DNA from: a virus
IMG/VR virus record: IMGVR_UViG_3300009506_000145
Coordinates: 1-28,884 of that record
DNA: 28,884 nt
Direction: 5' to 3' (one strand)
In this document: positions 8,463 through 16,086 of the stretch, piece by piece
Position numbering within the stretch: position 1 is the stretch's first letter
Layout: the number at the start of each line of letters is the position of its first letter
Translations under genes and position numbers: made by a program
Notes under the pieces: model-generated
Seen by the model: only the letters and a program-made list of their open reading frames with translations
Told to the model about the DNA's origin: nothing
The model's database searches: none

Positions 8463-10857
8463 TTGAACTTCCATCAAATTCCAAAGCCCAACCTAATAAC
8501 TGTAAATCTTTACCAGCTTCAGTGCTAAACTTAAGTGATAAAGATTTTCCACAACCTCTAAGTTTATTCTTAGTGTATAGTTTATCCATACCTGAAGCCT
8601 CAGCATATGTGGAAATAGGGTTCTCAGGAAATGCGAACCTCTTTAATCTATACGCTTGAAACTCTCTACCCCACTTATTACTCTTAATTGAATATGTAAA
8701 ATCCCATTGAGATTGAATTAAGCAAGAGGATTCATTATAGATGTAGGTATCTACTTCATCATCACCATAGAACTTCTCAGTAATATTGAAATACGTCATT
8801 ATGTGCGGAGCTTGCTTCTGCCTTATATTGTCACCAGCACTATAAAATGAAGTTAACAGGTAAGCCTCTGCATCATTACCTAACCCAGTATAATTCCAAT
8901 CAATGAATCCTGTATCTGTATACTTAGAAAAGAACATCTTATTAATAATATTATCTTCTTTATCACCTGATACAGTTACATAAACAGTTTCCCTTGTGGA
9001 ATAATCTTTGGACAGGGAACTTGACACTACATTTGATGTATCAGCCACAACATTATCACTACCTACAACAACATTACCTGTAGTTGAACTTAACTTATAA
9101 GGTTCCTTACTAATCATGCCCAACACTCTTGGGACATTTTCTATGGCGTCAGGATTACTTATTTCGTACTTAGAGAACGCACCAGATGTAGCATCAAATA
9201 TAAGTTCTTTAGTTGTTGTTGTAGATAAGAGGTTTATGTTAATACCATATACCCAATGTACCTTCCTTTCAAAACCATCATATATCCCAACACAATCCTC
9301 TTTATGTTCATATGGTATTTCATCATACAGTCTTTGAATTGTATTGGTAGTGATATTCTGTGAGGATATTCCAGAGGATTGATTTATACTTATGACATAT
9401 ATACCATCCTCAGCCCAGTACATTACATTACCATCAACCTCTACTATAGACTCTTGTGATATTGCACCCCTATCTGTAACCTTACTTACGAAGTTAGTGG
9501 TTGCTGTAAAGTTTGAGTCAGAGCCACCACTAATACTCCATACACCATTTTCACAGAATACTAGCAGTACATTAGATACACTAACAAGGTTAAGTATTCT
9601 CCTAGCACCACCAATCCTTATTAGTCCACCATCAGTATCTAGTAGGTCACCTGTAGCTGTGTTTGTTGGATCACCTGACGCATAACATCTATTAATATCA
9701 TCTAGGCTATTAATAACTTGTGAGTACGCCACATAAGATGACAGTTTAGGGCTTCTACTATCACCGTCAACAACTTCATCCGTAAACCCAGCATAGAATA
9801 CTCTACCAGCGTATTGACCTACAACCAATGGACCTGATGTGGAATAATCTTTTGGTAATGTTATAGGCAAACTAAATGGAGATGTTTTTATGTATGGTGT
9901 GGTTCTTGCAGCACTACAATTGTAATAAGAGCTTTCTCTACTACTACCCCTATCTAACAGGTCAATAATGAATGCACCTTTAGCGGCAGCCTCCTTAGCT
10001 ATCTCATTCTTCCTATAGAACACTATTAGGTCGTTATTGTTACTATCATCTTTTATATCAGCCGTACTCTCTTCAGGGAATGTAGCTGAGTTAGATGGTA
10101 TAGTTAAGTATGTTGGGCCACTAGTCCAATATTTATTACCTTCGTGTAAATAGATAAGTGGGTCTACACCATTAAACAACCTATTGAAACCTTGGTTCCT
10201 AATGTTATATAAATGCTTACCACCTGTTAAAGTAGGTGCTCCAAATCTATCACTTACTTTATCTTCTTCACTTAGAATATTGTAAGGGTCTAACCACCTA
10301 TCAACATACTCAGGGCTATTTACATCTACAAGTTCTCCATCAACTGTACATATTGACTCAACACCAAATGTATCACGGACTTTAAGTGTTTTACTTGTTT
10401 CTGTAATATTTCCATCATCGTCTGTGTACAGGATCTTAACACTTTTACTGCCATCAGCAATGATTAAATAACCATCAACTGATGTCATACTAACTTTATT
10501 TAAAGTGCTTGAGGTTAACTCTATACTATCAATATAATCTAATGAGAATGAATCAAATATATAGATTACATTACCTAAAGATATACATGAGTAATTTAAC
10601 CCTTGTTTACCTCCAACATTGCTCCATGTAGCTGTTGTTGGGCTTCTATCATAAATTCCATCAGTCGATGCAATATCTATCTCACCATACTCTGTGGACT
10701 TATCTATGCCATAGCGTCTATTCCTACTTCCATCCTTATTCAGTATGAAGTTAGATTCATCTCTTGATGCCATAGGTGGGAAGTTTAATGGGCTTGCTTC
10801 TGTAACTATGCCTTGTACAGCTTGGTTAAACTCAACTACTTGCTTTTGTCTTGCCAT
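8455..10857 (-). CDS. Tail tubular protein B / nozzle (T7 gp12-like)
   Basis: The product is about 800 aa. The N-terminus, ARQKQVVEFNQAVQGIVTEA followed by SPLNFPPMASRDESNFILNKDGSRNRRYGI, is the characteristic opening of podovirus nozzle proteins. The body is beta-rich with many short strands. Six copies of this type of protein form the lower end of the stubby tail and hold the fibres. The start at 10857 (MARQKQ) is chosen over an upstream start at 10911 because of an AGGA site close by and because it matches the family's beginning. It overlaps the preceding small gene by 26 bases. Confidence 0.85.
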   Translation of the reverse strand: MARQKQVVEFNQAVQGIVTEASPLNFPPMASRDESNFILNKDGSRNRRYGIDKSTEYGEIDIASTDGIYDRSPTTATWSNVGGKQGLNYSCISLGNVIYIFDSFSLDYIDSIELTSSTLNKVSMTSVDGYLIIADGSKSVKILYTDDDGNITETSKTLKVRDTFGVESICTVDGELVDVNSPEYVDRWLDPYNILSEEDKVSDRFGAPTLTGGKHLYNIRNQGFNRLFNGVDPLIYLHEGNKYWTSGPTYLTIPSNSATFPEESTADIKDDSNNNDLIVFYRKNEIAKEAAAKGAFIIDLLDRGSSRESSYYNCSAARTTPYIKTSPFSLPITLPKDYSTSGPLVVGQYAGRVFYAGFTDEVVDGDSRSPKLSSYVAYSQVINSLDDINRCYASGDPTNTATGDLLDTDGGLIRIGGARRILNLVSVSNVLLVFCENGVWSISGGSDSNFTATTNFVSKVTDRGAISQESIVEVDGNVMYWAEDGIYVISINQSSGISSQNITTNTIQRLYDEIPYEHKEDCVGIYDGFERKVHWVYGININLLSTTTTKELIFDATSGAFSKYEISNPDAIENVPRVLGMISKEPYKLSSTTGNVVVGSDNVVADTSNVVSSSLSKDYSTRETVYVTVSGDKEDNIINKMFFSKYTDTGFIDWNYTGLGNDAEAYLLTSFYSAGDNIRQKQAPHIMTYFNITEKFYGDDEVDTYIYNESSCLIQSQWDFTYSIKSNKWGREFQAYRLKRFAFPENPISTYAEASGMDKLYTKNKLRGCGKSLSLKFSTEAGKDLQLLGWALEFDGSSNV

Positions 10858-11023
10858 TCTTCCTAACCCTCTTAGGTTTATTAACTCTATCAATAGCCCT
10901 AATAGCTTCACTGTAGTTAGAATACTTCCCTCGAAGATTTAGGTGTACTGTACCTCTACCATTATACTTAACTGTTACGAATCTTAGTGGACTTTGCTCT
11001 AAAATATATTCTTTATACTCCAT
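10832..11023 (-). CDS. Small basic protein between the tail adaptor and nozzle genes
   Basis: The product is 63 aa, with a short beta-like N-terminal half (YILEQSPLRFVTVKYNGRGTVHLNL) and a very basic C-terminus (NKPKRVRKNGKTKASS). The start codon forms TGATG with the stop of the gp11-like gene, and AAGGGTAGGTG upstream is a strong ribosome binding site, so translation is coupled. Its end overlaps the nozzle gene. I do not recognise the family. The position suggests a minor tail or assembly protein; the basic tail could contact DNA or an acidic partner. Confidence 0.6.
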   Translation of the reverse strand: MEYKEYILEQSPLRFVTVKYNGRGTVHLNLRGKYSNYSEAIRAIDRVNKPKRVRKNGKTKASS

Positions 11024-11838
11024 CACCTACCCTTATTAAATTTCCAACTTCCTCCACCTTTAATAGAATTCCTACCATATGATGGGTATACTGGCTCATC
11101 ACTTACTTTCCAAGCCTTACGAGATAGCCATTGTTGTTGGCGTCTAGATTGTTGTTCAGCTTTAGCATTTTGCATTTGTTTTAACACTAGGAAACAAGTA
11201 GATTTAGCCTCAGCTAATAGCGCTGGAAATGCCTCTGATGGTAAGAATGGCACGAAGGTATCAATAGGACGCCATGATGGTTCCACATACGCCATTACCT
11301 GCGTCTTACTGGATTGTAGTGTATCATCTACTTGGGAGTCATAAGAGTCAAAGAATAGGTACTCATCATCAAAAGTGGTATAGTATTGTGGGGCTTTATC
11401 TGTTTGGATTATCAACTCAACAAAATCTTCCTGAACCATGAGGAAGTTTTCTTTAGAGTTGTCTCTAGAATTAGTTAAGTTTAAGAACTCCTCTGGAGTT
11501 AGGTATTGCACATCTCTGTACATTCTCCTAATACTAGCATCATCATCAAAGGGATTATCCTCATTTGTCAATCCCCTCTTATCATACTTAACAAACAGTA
11601 ATTCCTTTACATTCTCACCAAGTCTCATCTTAGTAGGTTTATCACCATCAGTTGACGCTTGAAGTTGAATTAATTTTTTAAGGTGTGGCCAATTCCTACT
11701 GCCAAGCATTTCATAATAAGTTGTCTTAATGATTTGAGCTACTTGCATAGATTCGATAGTGTCATTAACTGAGTTTACCTCATCACTATCCATATCATTA
11801 AGAATATCTTGTACCATGTTTAGTAGCGTCATCTTCAT
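11023..11838 (-). CDS. Tail tubular protein A / head-tail adaptor (T7 gp11-like)
   Basis: The product is 271 aa. The opening TLLNMVQDILNDMDSDEVNSVNDT and the downstream IIKTTYYEMLGSRNWPHL are the signature of podovirus gatekeeper/adaptor proteins (T7 gp11), which form a 12-mer ring under the portal. The C-terminus keeps the usual RRQQQWLSRKAW helix. The length is usual for phages outside the T7 genus. AAGGA lies 8 bases upstream of the ATG. It sits before the nozzle gene as in T7, with one small gene between. Confidence 0.85.
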   Translation of the reverse strand: MKMTLLNMVQDILNDMDSDEVNSVNDTIESMQVAQIIKTTYYEMLGSRNWPHLKKLIQLQASTDGDKPTKMRLGENVKELLFVKYDKRGLTNEDNPFDDDASIRRMYRDVQYLTPEEFLNLTNSRDNSKENFLMVQEDFVELIIQTDKAPQYYTTFDDEYLFFDSYDSQVDDTLQSSKTQVMAYVEPSWRPIDTFVPFLPSEAFPALLAEAKSTCFLVLKQMQNAKAEQQSRRQQQWLSRKAWKVSDEPVYPSYGRNSIKGGGSWKFNKGR

Positions 11839-11839
11839 A

Positions 11840-12583
11840 TTATAATTCCTTAATCAACTCTAAACTAACGCTACTATCAACAATAGTTATATTACCAGTG
11901 TTGGTAGAAGCCATATAAATACTAACAACATCGTCAGAGCTAAGTGTTAAATTCTGACTAACTGGAATAGTAGTAAGCCCACTTGCATTAGATACAACAC
12001 CTACACACCTCTTAGCTTGTAGTGAGTCATCAACAGCAATCTTAATACCAACTTCAGTAAGTGCTACAGAGTGTGAAACTGTTACATAACCACTAACTTT
12101 CCAAGTGCCATCACTGGAGGCAATAAGCCCTTTATTAGTTGAATCAAATGATAAATCATTACTGATACCGCTATCTAACGCGTAGTACAATATTTTAGAA
12201 TAGTCAGAATTACTTGAAAGGTCAGTTGTTACTGCTGCTGTAATGCCAACGCTTGTAGCATTGTTTGTAATATCCATTACACCAGATGTTGTTTTTATAC
12301 TAGCCCAAGTAATATCACCACTGCCATCAGAATAAGGTACTTGGTTCAATGTTGCTGTATCTTGCCCGCTTATCTGGACAATATCCCAAGATAAGTTACC
12401 ACCACCAGTTGAGTATGGGATAGTACCAATTGCTGCGCTTGATTGCCCACTTATCTTTGGTACAGCCCAACTACCGCTACCAATGCCATCTGCTACATAA
12501 GTTGTACCTTGCACTGCGGTTGACACACCTTTAGGTTCATGTAGTTGACCCTCAGTAATATCCTTATGTTGAATATCTGCCAT
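11840..12583 (-). CDS. Head-fibre / capsid decoration-like protein with tandem repeats
   Basis: The product is about 247 aa. It begins MADIQHKDITEGQLHEPKGV, a motif I associate with phage head-fibre and small fibre proteins. Two tandem repeats of about 30 residues follow: KISGQSSAAIGTIPYSTGGG.LSW and QISGQDTATLNQVPYSDGSG.ITW. Residues about 110-247 are beta-rich (GTWKVSGYVTVSHSVALTEV, VSIYMASTNTGNITI), resembling a C1q/TNF-like jelly roll. I chose the ATG at 12583, with GGAG 5 bases upstream; the longer frame back to 12625 would run through the terminator hairpin. The position after capsid and decoration genes supports a capsid surface location. Host-surface adhesion is inference. Confidence 0.65.
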   Translation of the reverse strand: MADIQHKDITEGQLHEPKGVSTAVQGTTYVADGIGSGSWAVPKISGQSSAAIGTIPYSTGGGNLSWDIVQISGQDTATLNQVPYSDGSGDITWASIKTTSGVMDITNNATSVGITAAVTTDLSSNSDYSKILYYALDSGISNDLSFDSTNKGLIASSDGTWKVSGYVTVSHSVALTEVGIKIAVDDSLQAKRCVGVVSNASGLTTIPVSQNLTLSSDDVVSIYMASTNTGNITIVDSSVSLELIKEL

Positions 12584-12593
12584 ATAATCTCCA

Positions 12594-12631
12594 CAAACAA
12601 AAAAGCGGAGGGGCCATAAGACCACCCCCGC
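12594..12631 (-). terminator. Rho-independent terminator
   Basis: On the minus strand GCGGGGG(U)GGUC, loop UUAU, GGCCCCUCCGC forms an 11-bp stem with one bulged U, followed directly by six U residues. It lies between the decoration-like gene and the head-fibre gene, inside an otherwise continuous late operon, so it probably lowers rather than ends downstream expression. The ribosome binding site of the next gene starts just past the U-run. Confidence 0.85.
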
Positions 12632-12637
12632 TCAATA

Positions 12638-13108
12638 TTAATTAGCTTTTACACAGGTAACAACAAGAGTTGCCTTACCAGTTGTAGCATCTGACGTTGG
12701 TGTAGTACCACCAAGAGTAACACCAATAGTAGTGTTAGCTGCAAGTACATCAGCCCAAGTACCAGTCAGTGTAGAGGTGAGGTCATACAAACCAGTAGCT
12801 TCAGCTTGCGCCTCACTAACAACCAGGCCATTAGTTACCTCTGTACCATTAGTACCAACCAGAATGGTTGGAGTGGTGCCACCAAGGTCGAATACTTCAT
12901 CAACCTTCAGCAGTACCTCAATTGGCTTACTACCTGCTGGGATAACTACTGGTGCAACCTCGAAGCCATCACCTACAAATTCACCATCTAGTTCGATGAT
13001 GTATTCAACTCGCGTACCAGAAGTACGTTTAATGCCAATAGTACGATCTACTTTACGAGCGCCGTATTGCACACTAACCCCACGCAATGGGGCTTCAGAA
13101 AAACTCAT
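12638..13108 (-). CDS. Probable head decoration / capsid-stabilising protein
   Basis: The product is 156 aa and lies 10 bases after the major capsid exon 2, with AAGGAG 6 bases before the ATG. The sequence is beta-rich and rich in Gly/Thr/Val (VVIPAGSKPIEVLLKVDEVFDLGGTTPTILVG), as in small capsid decoration or immunoglobulin-like capsid proteins. Codons look more biased toward the preferred set than in neighbouring genes, like the capsid gene, suggesting high expression. A terminator follows at once, so capsid and this protein would share the most abundant transcript. No specific family is recognised. Confidence 0.6.
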   Translation of the reverse strand: MSFSEAPLRGVSVQYGARKVDRTIGIKRTSGTRVEYIIELDGEFVGDGFEVAPVVIPAGSKPIEVLLKVDEVFDLGGTTPTILVGTNGTEVTNGLVVSEAQAEATGLYDLTSTLTGTWADVLAANTTIGVTLGGTTPTSDATTGKATLVVTCVKAN

Positions 13109-13118
13109 AAACTACTCC

Positions 13119-13803
13119 TTAAAATTTAGTAGCTGAAGTGATGTAGATACCAAGAGTATCAACACGTTGAGGGCCAAAGCCCCAGCGAGCGGAAGTAACA
13201 AACTCATCACGTTTATAGTCTTTATTACGTTCCCCTTCAACACTAGGCATTTGACGCCATGCAGCCATAATAGGTTTAGTGTTGTCATCGAGTACGGACA
13301 TAAACACGTTAGCTACTGCATCAGTAACAGCAGTAGTGCCATCACTAAAGTCACCTTTATCCAGACGGTTAGAGGTGATGATATTCCAGCCATAGAAGTT
13401 GTACAGGAATTGGTGATCACGCTCGAAACCATTACTCAAGATAGTCTTAGCAAACTCACCAACATCGTTGGAGATACTAACTTTGCCATCCAATGTACCA
13501 CCACATACAGGATCAAGGATAGCTACACGGCCAGCATAAGGTACGTTAGCTTTATCAAAAGCTACCTTCATCTTAATCAGGTCAGCTAGGTTCAGTGTAT
13601 TTTCACTACCAACAGTAGCAACAGTAGAGGCAATACGGTGTGCAAAACCATTTACTTCGTTAGGGTCTGCATCAGTTTGGGAGGTGTTACATACTTCCAA
13701 GAACCGTGTCTCAAAGTTCTCTTGGATAGCACGGGTAGCTTCAGCAGAGCGCTGAGCCATGAGGGATTCTACTTGAGCACCATCTTGACGTAGCTTATCT
13801 GTA
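13119..13803 (-). CDS. Major capsid protein, exon 2
   Basis: This is the 3' part of the major capsid gene, about 228 residues from TDKLRQDGAQVESLMAQRSA to ITSATKF. It contains capsid-like helices (EATRAIQENFETRFLEVCN), an NVPYAGRVAILDP segment and a C-terminal GFGPQRVDTLGIY strand. Read alone, the frame appears to begin at an ATG at 13814, but those first four codons are intron sequence. Joined to exon 1 at 14710/13803 it gives ...DAWYV-TDKLRQ... without frame change and a 316-residue protein with HK97-type features. The preferred codons indicate high expression. Confidence 0.85.
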
Positions 13804-14709
13804 CATTTATACATTTCAGTATATCAGACTATAACATCCCCGTAGGGCTTTTGGATTTAGTCGTTGCGGGTAACTTCAATTCTTTTAATTGCAAGTGAAT
13901 ATCACTATTCCCTTCATAACTAGCTCCATTTCTTCTGAAATGCTTACCAGTATTCAAACAATCAAGAATTAGGTCTGCTTGTTCCTGCTTAATTTTAAGA
14001 TGTTTCTTAAAGAAGCCTAAAACCTGCTTACCTTTATTTACGCTTAAAGATAGATTCCATTTACATACATCACCTTGTTTAGTTATATAACCACCAAAAG
14101 CTTTCTTCATTAGTAGAAGTCCTGCCTCTTGTGTGTAATGGCTAACAACAGCTAGTTTGAATTCTATATTTCCATCTTTTTTCCTAAAGGAGGAGTATAG
14201 ACATCCATCACCATCTATGTATCCAGCCATCCATTGCCTTGATGGGTAGTTCTTTTCTGGTGATTTCTCTTTTCTAGCATCTTGTATTTGACATCTAACC
14301 TTCTTAATGTCATCAACTGTTGTACCTTTCAGTGACAATAGTAAATCTACTACTTGTCTTTTTATAACAAGGTGTCTCTTAATAATATTCATAAACATTT
14401 CAGCTTTGGTGCCATGCAGAGAGATGTATGAACACCCTTTACCTTCTTTAACCTCAACAGAATACTCTCTCGTGAGCTCCTCAAACACCTCAGTGTGTTT
14501 CTGGTAAAGTGTTGCTTTAATGTTTATGTAATAAGAACCATTCTCTCTTTTTATTGGCCATATATCGAAACTGCCATCAGCATCGAATAGACCTGCGTAA
14601 TATTTGACATTTTTCATTAGACTACTGTCCTGTATATCCGTCTGTTTTCCCTCGTGTTAGCGTTAGCCTCCACGTTATTTACCAAAGTTTAACGTACGCT
14701 ACTTAGTTA
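13804..14709 (-). mobile_element. Group I intron in the major capsid gene
   Basis: This 906-nt intron splits the capsid gene after codon 88/89. Exon 1 ends GTACGT (14715-14710) and pairs with the intron sequence GCGTAC (14699-14694), giving a 6-bp P1 with the required U.G at the 5' splice site. The intron ends with G at 13804. P7-like segments are ACAGGACAGTAG near 14622-14633 and TTATAGTCTGAT at 13823-13834, close to the phage td-type core. An endonuclease ORF fills most of it. Splicing restores a continuous capsid frame. P3, P4 and P6 were not fully folded. Confidence 0.85.
13829..14617 (-). CDS. LAGLIDADG homing endonuclease encoded in the intron
   Basis: The product is 262 aa with two LAGLIDADG motifs, YAGLFDADGSF (residues 7-17; catalytic acid D14) and MAGYIDGDGCL (130-140; D137). 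It is thus a monomeric double-motif enzyme that would cut intronless capsid alleles and spread the intron. The stop codon lies inside the predicted P7 3' strand (TTATAGTCTG), so translation to the end would compete with core folding. The start at 14617 has only a weak upstream site, as often seen for intron ORFs. Codon use is more AT-rich than in the capsid exons, consistent with separate origin. It could also act as a maturase; nothing here decides that. Confidence 0.9.
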   Translation of the reverse strand: MKNVKYYAGLFDADGSFDIWPIKRENGSYYINIKATLYQKHTEVFEELTREYSVEVKEGKGCSYISLHGTKAEMFMNIIKRHLVIKRQVVDLLLSLKGTTVDDIKKVRCQIQDARKEKSPEKNYPSRQWMAGYIDGDGCLYSSFRKKDGNIEFKLAVVSHYTQEAGLLLMKKAFGGYITKQGDVCKWNLSLSVNKGKQVLGFFKKHLKIKQEQADLILDCLNTGKHFRRNGASYEGNSDIHLQLKELKLPATTKSKSPTGML

Positions 14710-14975
14710 ACGTACCAAGCATCACCTACATAGTCAGTGATACTAAGAGTTACCTCACCAGTATCAATTGGGTTGTAAGTGAATGGGGTATCTTCAGATA
14801 GCTCTTGAAGTGTGGCAGCACCAATAGTTTTGATGTGAAGTGTTTCGCCAGATCCGAAATCAGATACGTTTCGATAGAATGTTTCTGGCAAGAGGCCGTC
14901 ATGCAGGTTAGTGAGGATGAATGAGCTATATTGCTCTGCCTCAATAAACGCACGAGTATTAGAAGTTAATTGCAT
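14710..14975 (-). CDS. Major capsid protein, exon 1
   Basis: This is the N-terminal part of the capsid protein, 88 complete codons plus two bases, from MQLTSNTRAFIEAEQYSSFI to SITDYVGDAWYV. Without splicing the frame adds one Asn and stops at 14703. The AAGGA site 8 bases upstream and the 10-base gap to the scaffold gene fit a normal late gene. The ITDYVGDAWYV|TDKLRQDG joint reads like an uninterrupted capsid sequence, which supports the splice sites. The mature product is the HK97-fold shell subunit. Confidence 0.85.
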
Positions 14976-14985
14976 TTAACCATCC

Positions 14986-15723
14986 TTATGTAATATTATA
15001 TTTCTTAAATACAGCTTCCTGATGTTTACGCATCTCTTCAGCTAATTCTTTAGATGTTGCTCCAAACAATACAGACTTTTCTGACTTTTGAACAGGTTGA
15101 TATTCTCTGTCATCGCTATACATGGAAGTTGTATTATGACTTGATGTGGTGATATTCACCTTAGATGGAGTGGTTTCAAACATTGTCAAGACAGCTTTAG
15201 GGCTTTCTGACGCAAGAGTGTTAAACATCTCTTTAGTTAATCCCAGTTCAGATGCCTTAGAGTAAAACACCTCTTCAGCTTTATCACCGAACTTCTCCTT
15301 CATAGTTTGAGTGACAGTGTTAATATTGGTTTTACGCTTACTCTCAATCTCTTTAGTTGATAGCATACGCTCCAATAACGCTGTTACATCTTCCTCACCA
15401 AGACCTACTTTGGATGGTGTTCCTTGTTGCTCTTGTGAGTTCTTTAGACCTTCAATAGTTTCCTCAACAGTTTTCATTTTAAGAAGTTGTTCACGCAGAT
15501 TATTGATTTCTTCATCCTTACTAGAAAGTTCACCTTTCAGTTGTGGGATGTATTCTTGAGCGTTACGCAACCCTTCAAGTGCCTTAGGCAGTGAGTCGTA
15601 TTTCTGGTCACCTTTCTCATTCTTAATGCTAGCTAGCAAGTCTGCAAAACTGTCATCAGATTGAATTGTTTGTGTCTGGGTAGACGCCTCATTATTTTCT
15701 TCAAATAGTGACTGGTCAGTCAT
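14986..15723 (-). CDS. Capsid scaffolding protein
   Basis: The product is 245 aa, highly charged, with an acidic Gln/Thr-rich N-terminus and a coiled coil at about residues 60-95 (LKGELSSKDEEINNLREQLL). A basic C-terminal helix (ELAEEMRKHQEAVFKKYNI) is typical of the coat-binding end of scaffolds. It stands directly before the capsid gene and after the portal, the standard assembly order. AAGGA lies about 6 bases before the ATG. Scaffolds template procapsid assembly and then leave. No protease motif is seen. Confidence 0.85.
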   Translation of the reverse strand: MTDQSLFEENNEASTQTQTIQSDDSFADLLASIKNEKGDQKYDSLPKALEGLRNAQEYIPQLKGELSSKDEEINNLREQLLKMKTVEETIEGLKNSQEQQGTPSKVGLGEEDVTALLERMLSTKEIESKRKTNINTVTQTMKEKFGDKAEEVFYSKASELGLTKEMFNTLASESPKAVLTMFETTPSKVNITTSSHNTTSMYSDDREYQPVQKSEKSVLFGATSKELAEEMRKHQEAVFKKYNIT

Positions 15724-15753
15724 TACTTATTCCTTATTAATTTATTTAAGTTA

Positions 15754-15786
15754 GTTAGGAGTGGTAGTAATTCTAACACCCCTAAC
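15754..15786 (-). other. Hairpin in late transcript before the scaffold gene
   Basis: GTTAGGGGTG and CACTCCTAAC, in minus-strand RNA, form a 10-bp stem with one G.U and a 13-nt loop. In the plus-strand sense that pair becomes an A-C mismatch, so the structure favours late mRNA. No U-run follows, so it is not a terminator. It could be a processing or stability site for scaffold and capsid message. Confidence 0.5.
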
Positions 15787-15808
15787 TTAATACTAATATA
15801 TATACTAA

Positions 15809-15851
15809 TAGTATATACCAAGATTTTTTATGTTATTCTACAAAATATTTT
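15809..15851 (+). repeat. 43-nt dispersed repeat, late-module copy
   Basis: TAGTATATAC, 18 bases, then TCTACAAAATATTTT. The same arrangement with the same spacing occurs at 27213-27255; 35 of 43 positions agree without gaps. Both ends contain palindromes (GTATATAC and AAAATATTTT). This copy sits between the small gene after portal and the scaffold gene, in the largest gap of the packaging and head gene block. Confidence 0.65.
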
Positions 15852-16086
15852 ACAATAAATTTAAAACCTCTTTTAATGCCCTCATATACCCTACACTATC
15901 TGCTTGTTCATAAGCCCAACTAGCATTCTCATAATTACCCTTACTTAGTGTATTAGAGAGGTTAGAGTTGTATTTATTGTTAATAATTTCTGTAAGACGT
16001 TCTCTTAATCTTAACGCGTTAGTGAAATGTTGCTCGAACTCTTCTGCGTCATCTTCACTCATTCCAGCAGTCCAAGTAGTTTTCAT
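15850..16086 (-). CDS. Small acidic helical protein between portal and scaffold
   Basis: The product is 78 aa, largely helical (DDAEEFEQHFTNALRLRERL) and ends in WAYEQADSVGYMRALKEVLNLL. The start overlaps the portal stop as ATGA, so translation is coupled. Small proteins of this kind occur at this position in other podoviruses, but I cannot name a function. A role in head assembly is a guess from position. Its stop overlaps the 43-nt repeat. Confidence 0.65.
   Translation of the reverse strand: MKTTWTAGMSEDDAEEFEQHFTNALRLRERLTEIINNKYNSNLSNTLSKGNYENASWAYEQADSVGYMRALKEVLNLL

Noticed and set aside
13119-13814. The 231-codon frame starting at 13814 as an independent gene
   Set aside because: Its first four codons belong to the intron; there is no ribosome binding site, and joining to exon 1 yields a continuous capsid sequence.
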